DNA of 5,038 bases, taken from positions 1-5,038 of the forward strand of contig CAYMSM010000073.1 in the NCBI GenBank assembly GCA_964393105.1, given 5' to 3'. The position numbers and the translations under genes were made by a program. Below, piece after piece: positions 1 through 5,038 of this stretch. Under the pieces are notes generated by a model. It had not been told where the DNA came from. It did no database searches and was given only the letters and a program-made list of their open reading frames with translations. The stretch's first letter is position 1. Each line of letters opens with the position of its first letter. Source of the DNA: CALMEC01 sp964393105 (GTDB taxonomy: Bacteria > Actinomycetota > Thermoleophilia > Miltoncostaeales > Miltoncostaeaceae).

Positions 1-516
1 GACGCCGAGCCCTGCCAGAGCAACGCCCGCGATCGCGCCGATCAGGACGACGAGCGACCTGTCGGGCTCACCCGATCCGGCCGGCTGCGCCGCGAGGGGT
101 TGTCCGCTCGGCACCCTGAGGTTCGGGAATACGGGTGGTGGGACGAATGCCCCCTTGATCGATGTCTTCGAGGGAATCAACGGGGTGCGTCGGACCAGGC
201 TTCCCGGTCTGAAGGGCCGCGTGGCCGCGGGCGTCACCGTCGGACCCGCGGGTGTCCGGCGACGCACGGCGCCCGGGGGTGTCGCCCTCACCCTCGGCGT
301 CGGCTCGGTCGCGGGCGGAGCGTCGGGTTCCGGCGGCACTGGATCCGGAGCGAGCGTCGAGCTTTGCGGCGAAGGCGTCGGCGTTGGTGACGGCTTCGGC
401 GTCGTCGCCGCCGGCGGTGGGTCCGGTGCCGGCGGCGGTGGGTCCGGCGCGGCCGCGACGAGCGCAGGAAGCGTCGCGATCAGAAGGGCGCAGAGGACGT
501 GCGCGCGGCGTATCAA
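1..516 (-). CDS. Secreted proline-rich membrane-anchored protein, 3' end cut by window edge
   Basis: I do not recognise the family. The reading frame is open for 172 codons from a TTG at 516-514 to the left edge, and its codons end mostly in G or C. The start is chosen because GGGAGG lies 7 nt upstream (524-529). An in-frame GTG at 531-529 overlaps that site and is less likely. Residues 1-22 form a signal peptide: MIRR, a hydrophobic core (VLCALLIATLPALVA), then an AAA cleavage region. Residues 23 to about 150 are a low-complexity linker rich in Pro, Ala, Thr and Arg, probably disordered or wall-spanning. It opens with a seven-residue repeat (APDPPPP, APDPPPA). Residues 154-172 (LVVLIGAIAGVALAGLGV) are a hydrophobic stretch that looks like a membrane anchor, with any cytoplasmic tail outside the window. 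There is no LPXTG motif and no lipobox in the visible part. It is transcribed away from the GH114 gene. A role in surface anchoring near the polysaccharide machinery is only a guess from position. Confidence 0.72.
   Translation of the reverse strand, partial: MIRRAHVLCALLIATLPALVAAAPDPPPPAPDPPPAATTPKPSPTPTPSPQSSTLAPDPVPPEPDAPPATEPTPRVRATPPGAVRRRTPAGPTVTPAATRPFRPGSLVRRTPLIPSKTSIKGAFVPPPVFPNLRVPSGQPLAAQPAGSGEPDRSLVVLIGAIAGVALAGLGV
413..447 (-). repeat. In-frame tandem 21-nt repeat in the proline-rich protein gene
   Basis: Two identical 14-nt blocks (413-426 and 434-447, plus strand ggcggtgggtccgg) start 21 nt apart, exactly seven codons. They encode APDPPPA and APDPPPP in the Pro-rich stalk. 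This looks like a small duplication of the kind that changes stalk length. Confidence 0.6.
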
Positions 517-523
517 GATCGGG

Positions 524-529
524 CCTCCC
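524..529 (-). promoter_or_regulatory. Shine-Dalgarno for the proline-rich protein gene
   Basis: The minus strand reads GGGAGG, 7 nt before the TTG at 516-514. This near-perfect site decides the unusual TTG start, since no ATG lies nearby in that frame. Confidence 0.65.
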
Positions 530-636
530 ACCGCTCGGGCGTCCCTCCGGTGGATAGACGCGGCCCGATTACGTGCTGTCGGTGGGCGCTGCTAGCCTCG
601 CCAGAGGATGTTGCAGCCTTCCCGCAGCCAGCGTCG

Positions 637-663
637 CTCGGGGCGAGAACCCGCCCAGCGGGT
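637..663 (+). other. Two adjacent small hairpins in the presumed GH114 leader
   Basis: CTCG-GGG-CGAG (637-647) is followed after one base by ACCCGC-CCA-GCGGGT (649-663), a perfect 6-bp stem with a 3-nt loop. No T-run follows, so this is not a typical intrinsic terminator. In DNA this rich in G+C such stems can arise by chance. Confidence 0.3.
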
Positions 664-723
664 GCCGCAGAGCGTGACCCGCGCCGCTTCGACGGTCGAG
701 TCGTCATCCGAACCGACCCCGCC

Positions 724-729
724 GAGAGG
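724..729 (+). promoter_or_regulatory. Probable ribosome binding site for the GH114 gene
   Basis: GAGAGG lies 4 nt before the ATG at 734. It is a modest Shine-Dalgarno with short spacing. It still favours 734 over the ATG at 608, which has CAGAGG directly abutting it and would add 42 low-complexity residues ahead of the signal peptide. Confidence 0.45.
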
Positions 730-733
730 CCCC

Positions 734-1972
734 ATGCCCACAGGATCCGTTCGAGTAACGCCGATGCCCACCGTGATCCTGGGCGTCGTGGCGGCGATCG
801 CCTGCGTCTTCGCCACCGCGTCCACCGCATCCGGAGCGCCCGCACGGGCGGCCGTCGAAGGGGAGCACCTGAAGGTCGCCAAGACGTCCGGATACGTGGT
901 TCGAGAAGCGGGCAGGAGCGGCGGGCGGGTACTGGTCGTGACCGGCGCCGGCGGTGCCCGAGCCGCGCTTCGCGCTGCGGCTCCGGCGTGGCTCAACGTC
1001 GCGATTCGCGCGGTCGGCTGCCGTGGCCTGCCGAAGGTCGTTGTCGCGGCCAACCGTGCGCTCGTCATCTCCAAGACCCTGCGTCGCGGCCCGTGGCAGG
1101 TCCTGTCGTCCAAGAAGATGATTCGAGCCGGGACGTTCACGGTCACCGTGCGCTTGGCCAACCAGAGCGGCGGCGCGTGCCGCCGCGCCCTTCGCATCGA
1201 TCGGGTCTGGTTGACACCTCAACCAGCCGCGGCAGGTCCAGGTGTCGTACCCGCTCCGGTTGTTGCGGGCGTGTGGCGGCCAGCCCAGGACACCACCTGG
1301 CAGTGGCAGCTGAGCGGTCCGATCGACCAGTCCGTCCGCGCTGCGATGTACGACATCGACCTGTTCGACAACCCCGCGAGCCTTGTGGCGTCGCTCCACG
1401 CAAAGGGGCGGCGGGTGGTCTGCTACTTCAGCGCCGGCAGCTACGAGGGCGGGAGACCCGACGCATCGAGCTTCCCCGGCGCCGTACTCGGCAAGACGCT
1501 GGACGGCTGGCCCAACGAACGCTGGCTCGACGTGCGACGACTCGACATCCTCGGTCCGATCATGGAGAAACGCCTGGACCAGTGCCGCGCGAAGGGCTTC
1601 GACGGTGTTGAGCCCGACAACGTCGACGGCTACTCCAACGACTCCGGGTTCCCGTTGAAGGCCGCCGACCAACTGGCGTACAACCGGTTCCTGGCGCAGG
1701 CCGCCCATACCCGCGGCCTGTCCATCGGCCTCAAGAACGACCTCGACCAGGCCAAGGCCCTGGAGCCCGCGTTCGACTGGGCCATCAACGAGCAGTGCTT
1801 CCAGTACAGGGAATGCGGGCTGCTCGGCCCGTTCCTCAACGCCGGCAAAGCCGTCTTCGTGACGGAGTATGACCTCGCGACGAGCGCCTTCTGCCCGAGT
1901 GCGCGCTCCATGAAGATCATGGCGATGCGCAAGCGCCTGGCGCTCGACGCCTACCGCCAACCGTGTTGGTGA
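734..1972 (+). CDS. Secreted GH114 endo-alpha-1,4-polygalactosaminidase with N-terminal CBM-like domain
   Basis: The 412-residue product is an exported glycoside hydrolase expected to cut alpha-1,4-linked galactosamine polymers such as Pel or GAG. Residues 1 to about 38 are a signal peptide: hydrophobic core VILGVVAAIACVFATAS, then small residues with possible cleavage near 35-40. Residues about 42-160 look like a beta-sandwich carbohydrate-binding module of the CBM60-like (calcium-dependent xylan-binding) type. It has a cysteine near each end of the core (C96, C149) and a final strand RALRIDRVWL. A Pro/Ala linker follows. The GH114 TIM barrel covers about 181-412. It has WQWQLSG (189-195), YDIDLFDN (206-213), CYFSAGSYE (230-238), GFDGVEPDNVDGY (288-300), LKND (333-336) and NEQCFQY (352-358). 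By family knowledge the likely catalytic acids are D295 and E353. Both are present, so the enzyme looks active. It has its own upstream region and converges on the Sph3-like gene. The hydrolase call is firm, while the substrate is inferred from family and neighbours. Confidence 0.86.
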   Translation: MPTGSVRVTPMPTVILGVVAAIACVFATASTASGAPARAAVEGEHLKVAKTSGYVVREAGRSGGRVLVVTGAGGARAALRAAAPAWLNVAIRAVGCRGLPKVVVAANRALVISKTLRRGPWQVLSSKKMIRAGTFTVTVRLANQSGGACRRALRIDRVWLTPQPAAAGPGVVPAPVVAGVWRPAQDTTWQWQLSGPIDQSVRAAMYDIDLFDNPASLVASLHAKGRRVVCYFSAGSYEGGRPDASSFPGAVLGKTLDGWPNERWLDVRRLDILGPIMEKRLDQCRAKGFDGVEPDNVDGYSNDSGFPLKAADQLAYNRFLAQAAHTRGLSIGLKNDLDQAKALEPAFDWAINEQCFQYRECGLLGPFLNAGKAVFVTEYDLATSAFCPSARSMKIMAMRKRLALDAYRQPCW

Positions 1973-1977
1973 GGGCG

Positions 1978-2772
1978 TCAGCACTGTGCGAGCCTGGCCT
2001 GTTGCTGCGCGAGCGATGACGACAACGTGCTCCACGGGTTGGGGAGCGTGGCCGAGTTCGCGTAGACGTAGTCTGCGAGCGGGGTGTCGACCACTTCGAT
2101 CGCCTCTTCGTCGGATGCGTCGTAGATCAGGTGTGCCGTCTGCGCCGCGAACAGTCCATCGACCCCCGAAGGCGCAAGGTCCACCCTAGTGCGGTAGTCG
2201 GCGTACGTGCCTTCGAACGTGACGACGATGTCGGCCAGGTCGAAGTACCCGCGTTCCGGGACCATGCCAGGGTTGAAGACGACGAGCCGGTCCGCCCCCG
2301 TTCGAAGCTTCGCGCTGAGCGCCGTGTAGTACGCGAGCCCTTGGTCGCTTGCGGCGACCTCGTCGACGAAGATGTCGTCGATCGCGTACCAGGATCCGTA
2401 CCGGGCGACATCTGTCAGGACGCGCTTCGGGTCGCGCGACCCGTAGCCGGTTGGGACGTAGCCGAGGACCCGGTTGCCCGCGAGCCTCAGCTGGGCGAGG
2501 GCATCCGCATACGCCGGGCTCACGGCGGCGCCGGGGCCGTTGTCCGGGTTGACAACGACCAGGCGCGTGGGGTCAGGGGCACTCAGGAGCTCCGCGAGGT
2601 CGGCGGGCGGGAGATAGGCCGGGATCAATGCGGCGTGCGACGTGCAGGCGCGATCGGCGCGAGGCTCCGAGCAGGCCATGAGCCCGAGAGCCGCTGCACC
2701 GGCAATCGACACCGCGACCCCCCGAGGGGCACCGCTTCGGCACATCGCCCGAAATGACCGGGGAGTCTTCAT
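1978..2772 (-). CDS. Spherulin-4 / Sph3-type (GH135-like) glycoside hydrolase lipoprotein
   Basis: The 264-residue product belongs to the Spherulin-4 family, whose fungal member Sph3 (GH135) cuts GalNAc-containing galactosaminogalactan. The N-terminus is basic, with a hydrophobic stretch (GVAVSIAGAAALG) and then LMAC with Cys34. This is a plausible lipobox, although Met at -2 is less usual, so the enzyme is probably tethered to the outer face of the membrane. Family motifs appear in order: VNPDNGPG (74-81), GYVPTGYGSR (104-113), IDDIFVDEV (131-139), FNPGM (166-170), VVTFEGTY (183-190) and a C-terminal YANSATLPNPWSTL region. The conserved acids D137, E138 and E187 match the acidic pair and later Glu of the Sph3 active site. 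The start is ATG at 2772-2770, with GAGGG at 2777-2781 and an ATGA overlap with the upstream PelG-like gene, so the two are translationally coupled. The likely role is trimming or releasing the polymer made by the operon. Family assignment is firm; activity on this polymer is inferred. Confidence 0.85.
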   Translation of the reverse strand: MKTPRSFRAMCRSGAPRGVAVSIAGAAALGLMACSEPRADRACTSHAALIPAYLPPADLAELLSAPDPTRLVVVNPDNGPGAAVSPAYADALAQLRLAGNRVLGYVPTGYGSRDPKRVLTDVARYGSWYAIDDIFVDEVAASDQGLAYYTALSAKLRTGADRLVVFNPGMVPERGYFDLADIVVTFEGTYADYRTRVDLAPSGVDGLFAAQTAHLIYDASDEEAIEVVDTPLADYVYANSATLPNPWSTLSSSLAQQQARLAQC

Positions 2773-4094
2773 GAGACCCTCAACCGGGTCGCAAGCGTCG
2801 TCGCCGGGCGGCTCATCACGAAGATTGCCATGGGGAGCGCCAGGGCCACCACGACCGCCGCCCCTGCGATCAACCCGGCACCAGCCAGGCCACCGTCGTC
2901 CGATCTGGAGACGACCAACTCCACACTGACGGCGACGATGAGCGCCGACAAGGCCCAAGGACCACGCCCCACCGACTCGAGGAGCCCGACCAGGAGCGTC
3001 CCCAGGGCGACCAGCCCGAAGCCCACCAACACGCTGGCGCCGCTCATCGTCACGTCGAACAGCTGCGCACCGAACATGAGGACGAGCGAGAGCGCAGTCG
3101 TCAGGAAGACCAGGCGACCGATCGCGCCGAGCAGTAGGCGCACGGGCACACCTGCCGCGCCGCGGACAGCCCCCCCGGAGACGGGGATCCCTGCGATCGC
3201 CTGCGGCAGCACGTCCTGGAAGCGCCAAAGGTGGGAGCCGCCCCAGAAGCTTGCGACCGTCGACGGGAGCAGGGCGAGGGCGGGTACGACCCCAAGGCTC
3301 CAGTTGATGCTTCGATCGGCCACCAAGAGGGCACCGATGCCCAGTCCGATGGCGCCGGCCATGGCGACCCGGCTCCAGCGGCCCGGTTTGTGGGTGGGCT
3401 CGTCGTTGCTGATCGTGATCGTGATCGCGAGGATCACCATGATTGTCGTCACGGCGGCCGCGCCTGCGAGAACCTCGACGGGTGGAAGCCCGGCGTAGAT
3501 CCCGGCCGTGGCGAGCAGCACGAGACCCATGTACTCGTCCGGCAGGCGCGACGCGATCAGGATCGTCCCGCCGGTCCACATCACCGCGAGCAGGCCTGCG
3601 ATCAGGCCGCTCAGCCCGAACGCGGCGGAGAGCAGGACGATCAACGCGCCTGCAAAAAGAACGAGCGCGATCGGATGCCTGCCCAGGTGGACGGTCCCTC
3701 GGGGTCGGCTCAGGTACCGGCTGTTGACGGCCCACTGCAACGCGACGGCGAGCGGGAGCGCGATCAGGAGCGCCTCCTTGACCAGACCCGCACCGAGCAC
3801 GTCACTGAGGGGCGCTGCCCAGCACGCGATCGCGATCATGGCGGCGATAAAGGCGATCGCCTCGAGCGCGAGGCCCTCCAGAGGTGTCGTACGCGGAAGG
3901 ATGCCCGTGCTCGGTCGCCGCCTCTCGCTGGTCGGATCCATTATCCGGCGACCGGTATTGAGCGCGCCGGCTGCGGGGACGCCGACATATGCCTCGAGTA
4001 CGACCGCCGCCTCGAGCATGTCCTGTGGCGTGCGCCCGAGGCGGGCCTCGATGACGGCCTGAGCCTGAACGGTCTCGAGCGTGGCGCTCGTCAC
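2769..4094 (-). CDS. pelG: Polytopic membrane protein, probable divergent PelG exporter
   Basis: The 441-residue product is an integral membrane protein. By eye I count about 12 hydrophobic segments, near 75-94, 105-123, 141-159, 161-181, 189-203, 206-228, 243-259, 267-284, 318-341, 350-373, 380-395 and 402-426. Size, helix count and position directly after a PelF-like gene fit PelG, the Pel flippase-like transporter that works with PelF. The stretch LPSTVASFWGGSHLWRFQDV (276-295), at the end of helix 8, resembles the aromatic and charged segment at that place in PelG proteins. Similarity is weak, so another polysaccharide transporter remains possible. The first 70 residues are soluble and include a compact helical stretch (TPQDMLEAAVVLEAYVG, 22-38) that typical PelG lacks. 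The GTG start at 4094 keeps high-G+C codon use from there and lies 10 nt after the PelF stop. It has no good Shine-Dalgarno, so it probably depends on coupling. ATG at 3941 is the alternative and would remove 51 residues. Confidence 0.6.
   Translation of the reverse strand: MTSATLETVQAQAVIEARLGRTPQDMLEAAVVLEAYVGVPAAGALNTGRRIMDPTSERRRPSTGILPRTTPLEGLALEAIAFIAAMIAIACWAAPLSDVLGAGLVKEALLIALPLAVALQWAVNSRYLSRPRGTVHLGRHPIALVLFAGALIVLLSAAFGLSGLIAGLLAVMWTGGTILIASRLPDEYMGLVLLATAGIYAGLPPVEVLAGAAAVTTIMVILAITITISNDEPTHKPGRWSRVAMAGAIGLGIGALLVADRSINWSLGVVPALALLPSTVASFWGGSHLWRFQDVLPQAIAGIPVSGGAVRGAAGVPVRLLLGAIGRLVFLTTALSLVLMFGAQLFDVTMSGASVLVGFGLVALGTLLVGLLESVGRGPWALSALIVAVSVELVVSRSDDGGLAGAGLIAGAAVVVALALPMAIFVMSRPATTLATRLRVS
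2777..2781 (-). promoter_or_regulatory. Shine-Dalgarno for the Sph3-like gene
   Basis: The minus strand reads GAGGG, 4 nt before the ATG at 2772. It lies inside the end of the PelG-like gene and supports this start, whose ATG overlaps the preceding stop as ATGA (2769-2772). Confidence 0.5.
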
Positions 4095-4104
4095 GACGGG
4101 TCGC

Positions 4105-5038
4105 TCATACCGGGAGGGGGGCTCGGGCGGCCGCGACGAGTAGCTCGCGGTAGCCGTTGATGCAGAATGTCTCATCGAAGACACGGTTGAGCCGCTGATG
4201 CCCGCGCCGCCCGAGCCGTCCGGCGAGGTCAGGGTTCTTGAGCAGGGTCGTGACACCCAGCGCGAGGGCGAAGATGTCCCCCGGTGCGGTCACGATGCCG
4301 CACCCCTTGACGACGTCCGGGACGCCGCCGACTCCGGTCGTGACGACCGGTCGGGCCTCGCTCATCGCCTCGAGGATCGACATCGGCAGACCTTCGGAGA
4401 TGCTCGTCATGAGGATGACATCCGCATCGCGCATGGCGCCCATCGGGTCCGTGGTGCGCCCCATGAAGCGGAATCGACTGCCCAGGCCGAGTCGATGGTG
4501 CAACGCCACGCACGAATGGGCGTAGTCCTCCTCGCCCTGGGTGACCGGTCCGTGGTGCAGGAAGGTTGCGTCGGGTACCCGCTGGAGCGTTTCGTGCGCG
4601 ACCCGGAGCATGGTGTGCACGTCCTTCAGCGGGTCGATCCTGCCGATGGAGACCACCGTCTGGCTTCGCGGCGGTGGGTTGAGCGTTGTGATCGCCGGCA
4701 TTCCGTTGCGCAGTACGAGGATCTTGTCCGGGTCGACGCCGAGCCCCTCCGCCCACACCGCGTTGGCTTCGGTCACGGGAGAGACGACGTCTGCCGCCGC
4801 GTAGGCCATGCGGGCCAGCCCTCGGGCGAGTCGCGTCGCGACGAAGCGTCCCCCCGGGGAGTCGCGGCCGCGGACGGCGGCGAGGTAGGCCTCGCGCACG
4901 TAGACGCCGTGCTCGGTCAGCACCATTGGCGTGCCGTGAACTTGCTTGTGGACGATCGCAGGGATCGCCGCCCACCCCGCTGCGGTGACGTGGAGCACGT
5001 CGGTCTCGGGCGTGTGCACCGCGGCGGCGCGCGCGACC
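4105..5038 (-). CDS. pelF: PelF-like GT4 glycosyltransferase, 5' end cut by window edge
   Basis: The 310 visible residues are the C-terminal part of a GT-B fold, GT4-family transferase. The frame is open to the right edge. The GTG at 5019 is internal, because PelF-like sequence (a D-V-L-H-V-T-A-A-G segment) spans it, and PelF proteins are usually near 500 residues. Visible motifs, numbered from the first complete codon, are LTEHGVYVRE (40-49, close to the PelF LTEHGIY signature), the donor-site strand SIGRIDPLKDV (130-140), HHGPVTQGEEDYA (161-173, as in PelF GP..EDP.Y) and the EX7E motif SISEGLPMSILEA (212-224) with E215 and E223. PelF is the soluble polymerase that adds UDP-activated N-acetylhexosamine to the growing Pel chain at the cytoplasmic face, working with PelG. 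The order PelF then PelG matches known pel operons. The donor specificity of this protein cannot be read from sequence. A generic GT4 capsule enzyme is the alternative, but the LTEHG and GRIDPLKD blocks favour PelF. Confidence 0.82.
   Translation of the reverse strand, partial: VARAAAVHTPETDVLHVTAAGWAAIPAIVHKQVHGTPMVLTEHGVYVREAYLAAVRGRDSPGGRFVATRLARGLARMAYAAADVVSPVTEANAVWAEGLGVDPDKILVLRNGMPAITTLNPPPRSQTVVSIGRIDPLKDVHTMLRVAHETLQRVPDATFLHHGPVTQGEEDYAHSCVALHHRLGLGSRFRFMGRTTDPMGAMRDADVILMTSISEGLPMSILEAMSEARPVVTTGVGGVPDVVKGCGIVTAPGDIFALALGVTTLLKNPDLAGRLGRRGHQRLNRVFDETFCINGYRELLVAAARAPLPV

Larger units (their letters stand above)
517..733. promoter_or_regulatory. Divergent intergenic region with weak promoter-like elements
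   Basis: This 217-nt gap separates two genes read away from each other, so it should carry both promoters. On the plus strand TAGCCT at 593-598 fits the loose actinobacterial TAnnnT -10 pattern and would start transcription near 605. The matching -35 (TTACGT, 569-574, 18-nt spacer) is poor. That start would give the GH114 mRNA a leader of about 130 nt. On the minus strand TATCCA (plus 551-556) is a possible -10 for the proline-rich gene, with no convincing -35. The leader holds two adjacent small hairpins (637-647 and 649-663). I recognise no known riboswitch. The frame stays open upstream of 734 to an ATG at 608, so a start there, nearly leaderless, cannot be fully excluded. Confidence 0.3.

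Noticed and set aside
155..595. Plus-strand Gly-rich open frame of 146 codons
   Set aside because: It is the mirror of the Pro-rich minus-strand gene. The minus reading has a Shine-Dalgarno, signal peptide and membrane segment, and this one has none.
499..1611. Long plus-strand open frame overlapping the GH114 gene
   Set aside because: It is Arg-rich and without domains, and lies over the GH114 frame whose catalytic motifs are intact.
1932..1944. Palindrome AGCGCC-T-GGCGCT near the GH114 3' end
   Set aside because: It lies within coding sequence with no T-run on either side, so I do not call it a terminator.
704..2035. Minus-strand open frame of 443 codons antisense to GH114
   Set aside because: Low-complexity composition and no motifs. 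It reflects absence of stops in G+C-rich DNA.
3411..3430. Short GATCGT-type tandem repeat
   Set aside because: It encodes an alternating Ile/Thr helix in the membrane protein, so codon repetition explains it.
2773..3735. Upstream extension of the Sph3-like frame
   Set aside because: It is Arg/Pro-rich and lies over the PelG-like gene. The ATG at 2772 with its Shine-Dalgarno and signal peptide is the clear start.
3231..4160. Plus-strand open frame of 309 codons
   Set aside because: It is antisense to the PelG-like gene, charged and low-complexity, with no start signal or recognisable motif.
1..5038. CRISPR array, tRNA, rRNA, insertion sequence or attachment site
   Set aside because: I saw no regular direct repeats with spacers, no tRNA-like cloverleaf, no transposase and no terminal inverted repeats.

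Overview
The window looks like chromosomal DNA from a high-G+C, probably Gram-positive actinobacterium. It is G+C-rich by eye (roughly two thirds), third codon positions are almost always G or C, GTG and TTG starts occur, and the secreted proteins include a lipoprotein. I cannot name a genus.

Layout. (1) Positions 1-516, minus strand: the 5' part of a gene for a secreted or membrane-anchored proline-rich protein, running off the left edge. It has a TTG start behind a strong Shine-Dalgarno, a signal peptide, a long Pro/Ala/Thr linker and a hydrophobic segment at the edge. (2) 517-733: a divergent intergenic region with weak promoter-like elements and two small adjacent hairpins. (3) 734-1972, plus strand: a secreted GH114-type endo-alpha-1,4-polygalactosaminidase with an N-terminal beta-sandwich, probably carbohydrate-binding, domain. 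(4) 1978-5038, minus strand: a tight operon of three genes read from the right edge. These are the C-terminal two thirds of a PelF-like GT4 glycosyltransferase, a 12-helix membrane protein that is probably a divergent PelG, and a Spherulin-4/Sph3-type (GH135-like) lipoprotein hydrolase. The last two overlap by ATGA, and the first two are separated by 10 nt. The GH114 gene and the Sph3-like gene converge with 5 nt between stop codons.

Together the genes read as a Pel-like exopolysaccharide locus. PelF would polymerise a UDP-activated amino sugar at the membrane and PelG would pass the chain across. Two extracytoplasmic hydrolases expected to cut alpha-1,4-linked GalNAc/GalN polymer would trim or release it, one membrane-tethered (GH135 type) and one secreted (GH114 type). 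Fungal galactosaminogalactan (GAG) clusters also pair a GH135 (Sph3) with a GH114 (Ega3). That shared hydrolase pair beside bacterial Pel synthesis and export genes is the most interesting point here. The rest of any pel cluster (PelD/E, deacetylase) would lie beyond the right edge and cannot be seen.
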